Shown piece by piece: positions 13,281-24,025 of a stretch of 64,000 bases of DNA. Source of the stretch: Scilla litardierei (Eukaryota > Streptophyta > Magnoliopsida > Asparagales > Asparagaceae). Location of the stretch: contig CM061141.1 in assembly GCA_030789695.1 (NCBI GenBank), forward strand, positions 274,071,655 to 274,135,654, written 5' to 3'. The notes beneath the pieces are model-generated. The model did not search any database, was not told the DNA's origin, and saw only the letters and a program-made list of their open reading frames with translations. Numbering within the stretch: the first letter of the stretch is position 1; every line of letters starts with the position of its first letter. Position numbers and translations under genes: made by a program.

Positions 13281-13290
13281 ACGTTATAAG
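13281..13290 (-). promoter_or_regulatory. Putative internal TATA box of the copia extra ORF
   Basis: CTTATAACGT on the minus strand lies about 230 bp upstream of the ATG at 13050 and about 75 bp downstream of a palindrome array. No experimental support. Confidence 0.35.
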
Positions 13291-13361
13291 AAGGGTTCCA
13301 AAGAATCTGGGCCGTTGGATCGAAAAATCGACGGCTCGGATCAAATGAGCGAACCGCCACA

Positions 13362-13735
13362 GCAGTTGACAGTCGACTGATGAACATTTGTCAGTCGACT
13401 GGTCGATAAGATAGAAATAAGCTTGAGTTGAAAGTCAGTTGACTGTTGAGGAATTCACAGTCGCCTGTCAGAAAGACAGTCGACTTTTCCTAACACATCA
13501 GTCGACTGACAGAGAATCAGTAATATGATGATAAATAACAGAGACCTCTGTAGATTTGGACAGTCACCTGATGACCAAAATGCAGTCGTCTGTCAAACAG
13601 ATAGTCGAATGTAAAATCATCATCAGTCGCCTGTGCGAAAAATACTGTCTTCTGTCTGATAAAATAGAGTCGGGCAGTCGACTGTCGAAGGAATGACAGT
13701 CGTCTATCCTGGTCCAGAATTGCACTGTGAGGTTA
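13362..13735. repeat. Array of CAGTCGACTG-type palindromes
   Basis: At least a dozen copies or variants of CAGTCGACTG (CAGTCGTCTG, CAGTCGCCTG, AGTCGACTGAC) occur at irregular spacing in both orientations. The array lies between pol and the extra ORF, upstream of its putative TATA box. Confidence 0.8.
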
Positions 13736-14016
13736 AAATCGAGAGAATAGAGACATCTCACCCTAGGACCTATACTCTAACACAAATCTAATCATGAAAT
13801 CAATATCAAAATATTATCAATTAACATACAAAACTCTTAAATCAATCCAAAGCTATCAAAATCATCAAAATCTCAAATACAACTCTTAAAACAAATATAT
13901 GTGAAACATATAATTTATCAAACATAGAGAAGTACAAATGATGACATGAGTTCAAACATGATATAACATGAAAGTATGAACTCCTACAATTCAGATTCAC
14001 CCGTAATCTCTAATTC

Positions 14017-14861
14017 TCAACGCAACCTCACAAATGAATCTTCTTTAAGAGGTTTGGTGAAGATGTCGGCGATTTGTTTTTGGGTTTCAACATACTCTAA
14101 GATGATGACCTTCTTAGCTACATGATCATTAATAAAATGGTGTCTCACATCTATGTGTTTGGTACGGGAGTGATGTACCGGATTCTTGGTGAGGCAAATT
14201 GCACTTTGATTATCAACCATGATAGGGCAAGTATCACAATTGACACCATAGTCCTTAAGAGTGTGTCGCATCTAAAGAACTTGTGCACATGCAAGAATCG
14301 CGACAACATATTCCGCTTCAGTCGTGGACAATGATACCGAGTTCTGTTCCTTGGAAAACCAAGAAACTAGGGATTTTCCTAGAAAATGGCAATTGCCACT
14401 AGTACTCTTCCTATCAGATTTGCATCCGACAAAGTTGGCATCACTATATGAGATTAACTCATATGTGCTAGACTTAGGGTAAAGTAACCCATAGTCTAGT
14501 GAATGATTGAGGTAACAAAATATTCGTTTAACCGCAATCAAGTGTGACTCTGTATGTCTATCTTGATATCTAGTACAAGAGCATACGGAAAACATGATAT
14601 CGGGCCTACTAGCAGTTACGTAAAGCAAGCTACCGATCATACCTCGATATAGGCGAATGTCTACATCTTTTACGTTTTCATCCTTGTGTAGATGGGTTGT
14701 CGTACTCATGGAGGTTATGTTGCTTGAAGACGATTCCATCCCGAATCGCTTGATGAGCTCCCCGGTGTACTTGGTTTGATGTATGAAAGTCACATCCTTT
14801 ATTTGCCGAATTTGAAGTCCATGGAAGTATTTGAGCACCCCATGTGGCTCATTTCGAATTC
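14017..14861 (-). pseudogene. Copia reverse transcriptase C-terminus and RNase H (decayed)
   Basis: Two ORFs, 14272-14838 and 14017-14271, lie in one frame separated by a single TAG where related elements have a Trp codon. Visible motifs are the RT thumb/connection ([19 protein letters not shown]), RNase H blocks (SDANFVGCKSDRKSTSG, STTEAEY) and the end motif KHIDVRHHF...ADIFTKPL. The upstream part of RT continues at 17649 beyond the solo LTR, which entered the coding sequence with TSD atcct. The product cannot be full length. Confidence 0.85.
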
Positions 14862-14866
14862 ATCCT

Positions 14867-17648
14867 TGTAACGACCAGTTTTTAGCAGTATGCTCCATTC
14901 GTTTTCTCTCTTGTTGTATGTTTTTCGTACCCGTTGCGCGTTCGTAACACATGTTGTCGTTAGGCATACATATACTCGTACTCGTATTAGCTACCATCCT
15001 TTATACATATTAGCCAAAATTATCTTAAACCTACTATGATATATTCCATCTAATAATCATTTTAAAATTTCAAATTCAAACTTTTAAAAATTCAAATCTT
15101 TTGAATACCTTCCTAATTAAATCCTATTAAAGCCTATTACTAATTTAGCATTATTTTGTAGTTAAACCCCATTATTTCTCCCCTAATCACTAATTCAAAT
15201 TCAAACTCATTTCCTTATTAGCAAAGATTTTTTTAATCCCACCATTAACTACATTTTCCCATGACTTTCCTATTTCTCATTAGATTCAAATCTTCCCTAA
15301 TTTAACCTAAACCCTAGCATTTCCCACAGCCGCACACTTCTCCACACGTTTGCACCCTCCAACATTGAAACCCAAATGAACTTTTTCCAACCCATACAAT
15401 AATAAACCCTAGGACCCCATGCTCACATGCTAGCTAGAAACCAAACCCATTCAAATATTAAACCCTACTTTTCTTCAAGGCTTCACGTGAGTGAACCTCA
15501 GCCAATAAAGTAAACCCTAGGCTATATTCTCCCAGCCGACATTTTTCCCTACAACTTTCAACCTACATCAAACCTAGCCGCCTCTTCTCTTGCAAAACCC
15601 GAATCACCTTCGGCCTTCAACTCCAAGCGACGGCCGCATCTGCCCACAGCCCATGCCCACCACTTGAACTGCCGTCGGCCATCCCGCTCTCCTCGACGCG
15701 CAGCTCCCCTCCCTTACTCCTCCACGCTGAACCCCAACCCGAGCGCCTAGCCTTCATCTCCCCTGTCCGACGCCAGGCCACCACCGAGATCTCCACGTGC
15801 AGACCTACCTTCTCGCTGTCGCATACACCTCTCCAAGTGCTGGCCACCACCCAGTTCCAGCAACCCGCTATCCAGGCCATGCCCAGATCTCCTCCCCTCT
15901 TTGCGCATGCCTAGGACTCCCCCACAGCTGCTGCCACCTCCCCCAAGGCCACCGGCAAGCTCCCTCAGCCTGCAGCAGGCCGCCAAGGCCTCCTCCAACC
16001 AACTGCAGACCCCGACGAACCGTAGACGCCGCTGTTCGCTTCTCTCCTCGCTGCTGCAACGTGTTTCCCACGCCGTAGCCGTCGTCAAACACCGTACACG
16101 TCCCGATCCTTCGCTGTGTTTCATCAGTTAGCAGATCTATGTATTAATATGCTATAACCCACACCATAATGTAGAAAACTTAATAAAATCAGATTATTAG
16201 ACGTCGTAGGAATTATTTTATCGTTTGTTGTGATTGAAAAGGACCTGATCTGAATGTATGTTTAATCAAACCAGCAAACCGATCTCATTGTAGCGTAGTA
16301 CTTGTTGAGACGAACCCAACGACACTAAGAACGCTAAAATCAGGCAAGTGTACAATTTATTGTGAATTTTTTGAAGTTGGATGCTTTAATAGTCATTTTC
16401 ATTTAAAGCCGTATAACTCGAAATCTACATGTGAAATGACGCTGAAAATAATACCATGATGTTCTAGACTTAAAATGTGACCCGTTGACATATAACTTGA
16501 TATACTTTAGTTTTAAACATTGGCAAAGAAAATTAATATCTGTAGCATGTTCATTAAATCCACATGTTCAACATTCTTTTAATTATTGTAAGTATTGTTC
16601 AACATTCCTTTAATTCATTTGAAAATATTGTACAAAAAGAAATATTGACATTGTTAAATTGGTGCATATCTTGCTTGGTCATTTTTGGAATGTTTAACTA
16701 ATGAGTGACATCGTGAAATCGTGCGCCTCAAAGTTAAAATTGTGACTTCGTGATGTTGTGTGAGTTGACTAGGCTAGCTGGCTCGTGTTCCAGCACACAT
16801 CTAGGGTGGGGTTAGGGTTGAGCAACCACTAAGCGTATGAAGGGATCCTCTTTTCAAGAGCACCACCCATATGCGATGGGGTAGCGTCAATCACAGTAAA
16901 AACCCCGTGAGAAGAACGATCCACTCATCACGACTTAAAGGTGTGAACCCTATGCGAGATATGAAACACTGACACTGAACTTGCAATTACTATTGGTGTC
17001 TCAGTTAAATTGCCATGTTAATAAATCAAAAGAAATGCTTTACTTTACTTCTTAAATTGTTTAGAACTGCATGTTAGAAATGCTTTACTTTACTTCACTT
17101 AGAACTGCCATATTTAAAAACTTATTGTTGACATCTTGTATAAAACTGTTAATGCTTCATAATTCAATATAATTTTGTACACCTTGCCTTGGGTTTCTGA
17201 CCTTTACTTGTAGACCTTTGCTGACATACATTCATGTTTTTGGATGTATGTCAGATCCCGAGCCGGACTACCATGAGGATCCTTTTGAGACGCCTGACTT
17301 AGAGAGCCAGGAGTTTGCCGTTGACATTGAGTCTCTCCCTGTGGAGGACTAGAGGACTACCATGTTGCTTCCTTCCTTTAGTTTTACTTTTAGTACTTTG
17401 CTTAGTGTACGTTTACTTTGTAGTTACTTTGGCCCAGCTGTGGCCTTTGCGTTTTATTTCGTGTATGGACTTTTTTTGGATGTGGCTTTAAATTTTATGA
17501 ATGTTTCCTATTGTTCTGAAATGCATGCAAGGACCTACCTTGTTGTTGTTATCACAGACGCTCATTGAACTCGAGCTTCATCGCTCCAGTATATGCGGGC
17601 CTCGTAACGTTCTCACTTCCGGTGTCTTTTGGGAAGCGGGGCGTTACA
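14867..17648 (+). mobile_element. Solo LTR (2782 bp), TSD atcct
   Basis: The LTR starts TGTAACGACC, ends GGCGTTACA, and is flanked by atcct at 14862-14866 and 17649-17653. The interrupted copia RT frame resumes on the far side. It has a GC-rich leader (about 15600-16130), the acceptor-like TTTACTTGTAG before H1, hairpin H1 (17221-17254) and an acidic coding-like stretch ending in TAG at about 17350. The terminal hairpin is at 17569-17590. Confidence 0.9.
17221..17254 (+). other. LTR hairpin H1, subfamily 3
   Basis: CTGACATACAT (17221-17231) pairs perfectly with ATGTATGTCAG (17244-17254), followed by ATCCCGAGCCGGA. It occupies the same LTR position as the other H1 hairpins, about 395-430 nt from the LTR end. 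Confidence 0.65.
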
Positions 17649-18360
17649 ATCCTTCATAGACTTAGAAAATTCTTGGCAAAGGTTAAAGTTAGTAGGACCA
17701 AATATGATACCATCTACATAAACTTGAATTAATAGGATGTCATTTTCATAATCCTTAATAAAAAGTGTTGAATCAACCTCACCCATTTTAAAGCCTAAAT
17801 ACAAAAGAAAGGTTTTGAGTCGATCATACGAAGCTCTAGGAGCTTGTCTCAACCCATATAACGCTTTCTTAAGTTTGAAAACATGGTTTGGAAATTTTTC
17901 ATATATAAACAGGGTGGTTGAGAAACATACACTTCTTCATTAACAATTCCATTCAAAAATGCACTTTTAACATCCATTTGAAATAATTTAAAATTCTTAT
18001 GAGATGCAAAAGATAAAAGCAATCTAATAGCTTCTAATCTAGCTACGGGGGCAAAAGATTATTCGAAATCGATACCTTCTTCTTGTCGATAGCCTTGAGC
18101 AACTAACCTTGCTTTGTTCCATGTGATGACCTCGTTCTCGTCGGTCTTGTTCTTGAAGATCCACTTGGTCCCAATCACTTGGTGACCAATTGGAGGAGGA
18201 ACGAGCTCCCACACTTCATTTCTCCCAAATTGCATGAGCTCTTCTTCCATTGCGATTATCCAATAGCTATCTTCACATGCTTCTTAGATGTTCTTTGGCT
18301 CAATGGAAGAGACAAATGCGCAGTGAGAGAATTCTTCAATTCTTGATCTAATGAATTCCT
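17649..18360 (-). pseudogene. Copia reverse transcriptase N-terminal part (decayed)
   Basis: Minus-strand pieces encode the RT start ([27 protein letters not shown] at 18059-18250) and the palm region (RQAPRASYDRL, then YVDGIIFG at about 17710). Stops and frameshifts separate them. The catalytic motif reads YVDG, so the second aspartate is lost. The frame continues at 14861 across the solo LTR. The sequence just upstream (18250-18360) still shows the region preceding RT, but gag, protease and integrase are absent. Confidence 0.8.
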
Positions 18361-18692
18361 AAGACTGAAATGAAGATGTGTGTGTGCTCCAACATATTTC
18401 TACTTGTAAGCTACATACTAAAAGAGAAAAGGAAGATTAAATTTGTAGAACTCTCTCTTATAACCAACGTATGAGCTTGAAGTCTTCTAGGAGCTTCAAT
18501 CACCATCTTTGATCATCCAATCCTCTTCTCTTGCATTCATTGATCTTTGAGTGTTATCCATTACTAATTGATCTTCAAGATATGCTTAGGCAATGGATTA
18601 CCTGCAAATAGGGGATTAGTCATGCAACAAGTCAAAAGTATTTATGTTTGCTCATCATTAACACCAAGTAGGGAGAAGTCCAATACTCAACA
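18361..18692 (-). mobile_element. Truncated 5' LTR of the decayed copia
   Basis: Read on the minus strand it begins TGTTGAGTATTGGA at 18692. It resembles the start of the LTR of the gag-only copia (right ends at 24025 and 30026), sharing the ATTTATGTTTGyTCATCAT block. Only about 330 bp remain before RT-type sequence. Confidence 0.6.
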
Positions 18693-18699
18693 CCCCTGG

Positions 18700-19185
18700 G
18701 GGGCTTGTTCTGTCCAACTTTATAATTCTTAGCACCTTTCCACATCATTCTCTATGGATAGGGAATCATGTTTATCAGGTGGCAACTGATATAATAGATC
18801 AGGTGCAAGACACAATCGGTGTGTAAACCACATGGAAAGTAAAGCCCCTATGGGGCTTGTTCTGTCTAACTTTTCGTGGATTGGCACCCGATCTATTAGA
18901 TCCGGTGCCATCTTTTCCACATCAATTTCTATGGATAGGGAATCATGTTTATCAGGTGGCAACTGATATAATAGATCAGTAGCAAAACACAATCGACGTG
19001 TAAACCACATGGAAAGTAAATGCCCATGTGGGGCTTGTTCTGTCTAACTTTATAACTCTTGGCACCCAATCTATTAGATCGGGTGTCACCTTTTCCATAT
19101 TATTCTCTATGGATATGGAATCATCTTTATCAGGTGGCAACTGATATAATAGATCAGGTGCAAGACACAGTTGGTATGTAAACTA
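18700..19185. repeat. Tandem repeat, ~178-bp unit, about 2.8 copies
   Basis: Units start at about 18700, 18852 and 19030 (GGGGCTTGTTCTGTCTAACTT). The first lacks about 26 bp. Complete units contain the dyad GGCACCCGATCT/AGATCCGGTGCC (about 18890-18916), and the unit also carries AACTGATATAATAGATCAGGTGC, a second relative of the same half-site. Confidence 0.8.
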
Positions 19186-20578
19186 CATTGTTGATGCCGA
19201 GGAAGTTGTACATTAGAATGAACAACCAATCATCTTCACTGCATGCTTGCGATGTAGACCACGTTTTTTCCATCATTGGTGTAAAAGAGGAGGCCTATAT
19301 GTACCTCAAAAGTGATGTGTATATGATGATTACCTTCTTTTTTTTTGGAAAAACATAAGGGAGAGAAGTCTGAGAAGACCAATGATTTGATATTTTTAAC
19401 CGAAAATAGAATTCAATTATTACCTGCACCTCATGGTTGAGGTGCAGATAGTTTTCCACAGACATGTACGGCTGTACTGTGTACTTTTCAGGGAAAGTGG
19501 TATTGTCTCATGTTGAATTGTTTTGGAATCATTGGGAAAAGATAAATGGAGGGGTGGGTTGGAATATTCTGAGAATATTTCATATATGGAGGGTGGAAAA
19601 TGGAGGGAGCTCCAGCCCAACCCTCCATAATCGATAAACACACACACACACATCAATTTCTGTTACTTAAACATCCCCCATCTAACCCCAAAATGTAGTG
19701 TATGAGCATTAAAACCAAGTACGTTTAGCACTCCCACTCCCATGAAAAAAATGGAGGTTGCTACATTGATCCTCCAAATTTGGAGGGCCACTGTAGCTAA
19801 ACGGCAAAATTTTACCAGTTTTGCAGGTCGGTTGGAGGAGGGAAAACGTAATATTTGGTGTTTTCCAGTGTGGTTGGAGATGATATACCCCGAATATCCG
19901 GTGTAGCCGTGTAGGGAGTTGTCATCTTACAAATATGGTTAAAAATATCAAATTAACTGTCACATCATATCTCGTTTTTAGCTAGAATATTACCTACCCA
20001 CGCCATTCAACAGGGATGGAAAGTGGAGCTGAGAATATCTTATGTGGCCAGTTAAACCATCTTGTGTGCCTTCGCGTTGGAATGTTTGTATGAACTGGGC
20101 ATGTTGGGCACAGTAGGTTTGACCTTTGCAGTGGTCCAATGGGGACAAATGAATAAAAAGAAAAATTCTATCGTCTTTCCTCTGTGGGGTCCACTTTCAC
20201 TTACCAGTAGGAAAAAATCTTTGTGTTGTGGCCACATCCATTTCATGTCTTAAACTAATGAATTGAGTGGGGTTGAAGTTTCCTTAACTTCGAAAAAAAT
20301 TAATAACTTACCATTTTAACACACTGTTTATTCATCAACAAAAAGACAAAAACCATCGTGTTGCCATTAATACGACGAAAATTAATAAATAAATAAATTG
20401 GCTATTGAGTTATTGATTAGAGGAGACGGATGAGCTGAGAAGTTGGTGGGCCCATAAACCAGATTTAGACGGTCCATCCGTGGAATTTGCGGAGAATGTG
20501 ATTGAGAAAATTTTGCTTCCACATAAGAGCAGCGAATATTTGTATCCACTGTGACAACTAGTAAAACATTGATGGACC
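19186..20578. other. AT-rich intergenic DNA with small inverted repeats
   Basis: I see no credible gene here; the short ORFs near 20050-20250 overlap on both strands and look random. There are three small symmetric features: the hairpin CTGCACCTCA/TGAGGTGCAG (19424-19447), a compact inverted-repeat element (19546-19628), and the palindrome CCTCCAAATTTGGAGG (19771-19786). A short CA repeat lies near 19639-19652. Confidence 0.5.
19546..19628. repeat. 83-bp inverted-repeat (MITE-remnant-like) element
   Basis: The ends ATGGAGGGGTGGGTTGGA (19546-19563) and TCCAGCCCAACCCTCCAT (19611-19628) are reverse complements with two mismatches, and an inner GAATATTCT dyad lies between them. I could not identify a TSD, so it may be a folded-back remnant rather than a whole MITE. 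Confidence 0.4.
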
Positions 20579-20805
20579 GTTGTGCGCATTGAGCAATATT
20601 TCTAAGTGAAGCTAAAATTGATCACTACACACAATTGTATACAGTTGTGCCCTTTGTGCGCGATGAGTAAAATTCGTATTATAAAACTAAATCGGTCACC
20701 GCGCACAACGATCCACATTTACGCACATTTTGCGCGTTGAGAATTTATGTTTGCTCACTGCGCACAACGGTTCAAATATAGGCCCATTGTGCGCGTTGAG
20801 TAATT
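20579..20805. repeat. Subterminal-type repeat array (TTGTGCGCnnTGAGCAA), left
   Basis: About six copies of TTGTGCGCnnTGAGCAA or its complement occur, at roughly 20580, 20654, 20698, 20733, 20755 and 20789. Short motifs repeated in both orientations near element ends are typical of CACTA or Mutator-type DNA transposons. A matching array is at 30148-30311. The ends of the element and its TSD were not identified. Confidence 0.55.
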
Positions 20806-20840
20806 AATCACTTTGTTTATTTATACTTTTAATAATAATC

Positions 20841-20844
<4 letters not shown>

Positions 20845-20900
<56 letters not shown>
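20845..20900. repeat. (GA)n microsatellite
   Basis: About 28 uninterrupted GA units immediately follow the left subterminal array. ORFs through it encode only RE or SL repeats. Confidence 0.95.
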
Positions 20901-20904
<4 letters not shown>

Positions 20905-21068
20905 CAACCAAAATGCCGCCCCCAGCACAAATTTGAGTTGCCGCCAAATTCGGTGTGTTACTGTAGTAGACCACAAAAAACCCCTCGATATCCTCAAAAA
21001 CCCCTCCATCCGTCCGTTCAAGTGGGGGATAATATCCCGCCAAATTTGGGGCTTAATAACCATTCGCG

Positions 21069-22016
21069 TTGATTTGTGCCTTTACTGCAGATATAGCTGA
21101 GAAATCGTGTCAGTGGAACGAAGAAACTTTGCAAGGTCAGTCTTCAGGGGGAAGAAGAGACTGTGACGTAGATGTTACCTGTTTCCGTCATGACATGGGG
21201 GATATGCGACTGCAGTTGCCTGAGACTCATCTCAGGGATACGTGGCCATGGGGAGGTCTTGTTTCGGCAGGCTATGTCCCCCAGGAGTACAAGGGGGCAT
21301 TGCTGTTGAATCCGCCCACTGACGTTCCCTCAGAAGGTACTATGGGCAACCGTCACCAACTCATCTTCACTGTCTGGGATGGCGAATCTACCTTGGTGGA
21401 TAGTGGTGGCCAGTCGGCTGGTGGAGAACTCCATCCTTCCCACTGACTAAAGAGTCCCGTGTCAAATTGACATTGAAAGGCTCTCTAACTCAGTCGTTTA
21501 TGGCAGTTACCAGGTTAAATACTAATGTCTTCTCTTTGTGTTGTTGCCTTACTCTTACTGATCCTTTATTCCCTGTAGACATCAGTGGTTGGGGCAGAAT
21601 TGCGTCGTCGAGTGGTACAATTGTTGATGGCCGAGCGGAAAATGGCGGCTACATTCGAATCTCAAGTTAAGAAGTTGGAGGAGCAGCTGATGAAGAGAGG
21701 GACCGCAGATCTTAGGCAGAGTGGGAGGCTGCGAACGCTAACGATCGGGCATCCTCAATGTCAGCAGTTCGAAAGAGCTCCGAAGAGCGTTGGTACGTAG
21801 AGAAGAGCAGTCTCCTGGCTTGTATTGTCGAGTTTGAGAGAAACGATCTTCCTCCAATCTCGATTGAAGACGTGAGGTAGGCGGCTGATGCGAGGAAGCG
21901 GTAGCGATCTGGTCGGGATTCCGGTGGAGGATCGGCCCAAACTTAGGATGGTTTGGCTACCAACGAGCCCTCCGGTGATGTGTCTGTATGAATCGGGCAT
22001 CTTAGGCACCAATTGT
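21069..22016 (+). pseudogene. Decayed spliced gene-like segment with coiled coil, unknown family
   Basis: A 125-codon ORF (21069-21446) gives way, by frameshift and stop, to a coding-like stretch ending at a canonical donor near 21512 (ACCAG|GTTAAA). An ~70-nt intron ends in TTCCCTGTAG at about 21581. The next exon encodes VGAELRRRVVQLLMAERKM and a charged heptad-like helix (ESQVKKLEEQLMKR), and further pieces with stops run to about 21940. The segment lies between the two TTGTGCGC arrays, so it may be transposon-encoded or captured. I do not recognise the family. Confidence 0.4.
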
Positions 22017-22297
22017 TTTTGGTAGTTTTATATTTTGAGAGGTGAACATGAGATGGTGTATGCGTTGGTAATTAACCCCGAACATGCAATTGTTAATGAA
22101 CACCGTCTGGTGCAGTCTTTTACCACTTGTTAGCATAAATAGTTGTATGCTAACCTTTAGTGATCTTAGTACATCGTCAGTGTTACGTATAGAATTTTCC
22201 TTTAAATGAACTTGGCCTATTGGACTTCTGTCATAAATTCAAGAAGACCAAAAGTCAAGGAGAGCAATAGTCAAGAAGACCAATAGGTAGAAATCAC

Positions 22298-24025
22298 TGT
22301 AATGCCCTGATAGCTACTGTACAAGTACTAGAGGGGGGTGAATAGTACTTTAAAATAATCAAGAGTATAATTCCTAATTATTGTGCAAACACAAACAACA
22401 ATGCGGAATAACTACAAACAACAAGAACTAAACAACGCAAACAAGCGATATAACGGGTTCGGATCCACCCAAGTCTCCCCGACTTGTTCCCGGTGATCCT
22501 ACGTCCCAAACACCCGGATCCCTCCGGCTACTTGAGTTAGAAACCTCTAACTCAAATTTGCACTATGAAATTCTTGTAGAAAACCTCTACAAGATCAAAT
22601 CATACACAAATCGAAATGTGACTCCCACAAACCGGGATCACAAACTTCTCTCACAACCGAGAGAAAAACTTGAAATCAATGTAAATGAAACAATGAAATA
22701 CTTACCAACAAAATCCTATGCCTTGAGTAAACTTACTGATTTTAGGGCAAGAAGGATTTTGAGGAAGAAGCAAGCACCAAACCCTAGCTCCACCAAGATG
22801 AACAGCAATAGATGGCTAGGGAGGAGTTGATGACTTGGATTCATGCTCTTAGCTTGAGTGGCTCACAATGAAGAGAATCTCTCTTGAGGAAATAGGTCTC
22901 AAGGAGTTGAGGGAGAGATTCTTGTGAGAAGAGAGAGCTTAGAAATAAGATTGAATGGCTCTTCTCTTAGATGTGAAAATGTCTCTAATTTCAGCCTTGA
23001 ATACCTGGTTAGAAGCACTCAAGCTTATATAGAGAAGAAAGAAAACGGTCACAAAATTCGTGGTATTAAATGCTCCAACGGCTCTATTCTGAAGCAGCTT
23101 AATCAGTCTAAGAAGGATCACTGACCGATTAGTTTTGCAACTAGTCGGTCGGTGATTCTTCTTGGACCGACTAAAAGGTTGACAGCCAATATAGATAGTT
23201 CAGGAGATATAGAACTAGTCGGTCTAAGAAGACTTGCCAACCGACTAGTTTGACAACTAGTCGGTCGATGAGTGTTCTTTGACCGCCTAAGCAGTTGAAA
23301 AACAATAAGCTGAACACAAGAGAACTAGTCGGTCTAAGAACAAATTCCAACCGACTAGTTTGACAACTAGTCGGTCGATGATTGTTCTTGGACCGACTAA
23401 CGAGTCAACAGTAGCTCAGGCTGAAAAGTGAAGGCATAACTAGTCGGTCTAAGAAGGATTCCAAACCAACTAGTTTGACAACTAGTCGGTCGGTGAACCT
23501 TCTTGGACCGACTAATTGGTCAACAGTGAAGATGCTGAATTGAGCAAGGAGATCTAGTCGGTTCTAGAAGGATTCTTAACTGACTAGATGACAATCTAGT
23601 CAGTTGGTTCTTCTTCTTGAACCAACTAAGATGCACTAGAAGCCGCGAAATGAAGCGTGAAGCTTCGGGAAAGTTTCTATGGGCTTCTAAGATAATCCTA
23701 GCTCTAAGATATGAGCATTATGAAGATTATAATGTAAGTCCTACTCAAGTCTTAACATTCTACGAAAAGAAGCTAGAAGACTATAAAATAAACTAGACGA
23801 ACCGTCTTCAAAGCTTCAATCCTAATCTTTTGACTTCAATAATGCTCCTAGAGCTTCAACGAAGCTTCAGGCACACGATCATGCGCTTTGAGAAGTCTTG
23901 AGACGTCGCTTTTGATGTTCATAGAATTTGGCGACGATCTCCATAATTGCGCTCACAAAGAGTTAGTTCACGATATTTATGTTTGTTCATCATCAAAACC
24001 AAATCCGGGGAATCAATAATCAACA
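22298..24025 (-). mobile_element. 3' LTR of gag-only copia
   Basis: 1728 bp, followed by the minus-strand polypurine tract. It contains the TATA box CTATATAAG (23024-23032, minus) and the palindrome array at 23105-23640. Confidence 0.9.
23105..23640. repeat. Array of GACTAGTCGGTC-type palindromes in LTR
   Basis: AACTAGTCGGTC, GACCGACTAG and related half-sites recur more than 15 times in alternating orientation, spaced about 15-40 bp. The array lies upstream (minus strand) of the LTR TATA box. The same array occupies 29105-29640 in the other LTR. Confidence 0.85.

Larger units (their letters stand above)
7339..18692 (-). mobile_element. Decayed SIRE-like Ty1/copia element, minus strand, left end outside window
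   Basis: The copia segments are 7339-7474, 11237-14866 and 17649-18692, separated by two solo LTRs. Read on the minus strand they hold a truncated LTR (18361-18692), reverse transcriptase and RNase H remnants, an extra ORF, and a 3' non-coding region. That last part resembles the matching region of the gag-only copia at 24026-24330. Gag, protease and integrase are missing: the LTR remnant runs almost directly into RT, implying a deletion near 18360. The 3' LTR should lie left of the window beyond the inserted element at 1-7338. Confidence 0.75.

Noticed and set aside
20052..20253. Short ORFs on both strands
   Set aside because: Mutually overlapping, no motif, no promoter context.
20804..21100. 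ORFs through the GA repeat
   Set aside because: They translate to dipeptide repeats on both strands.
23105..23640. CRISPR-like repeat/spacer array
   Set aside because: Repeats are short, palindromic, irregularly spaced and inside plant LTRs; the same applies to 13362-13735, 31622-31990, 43149-43700 and 62982-63350.
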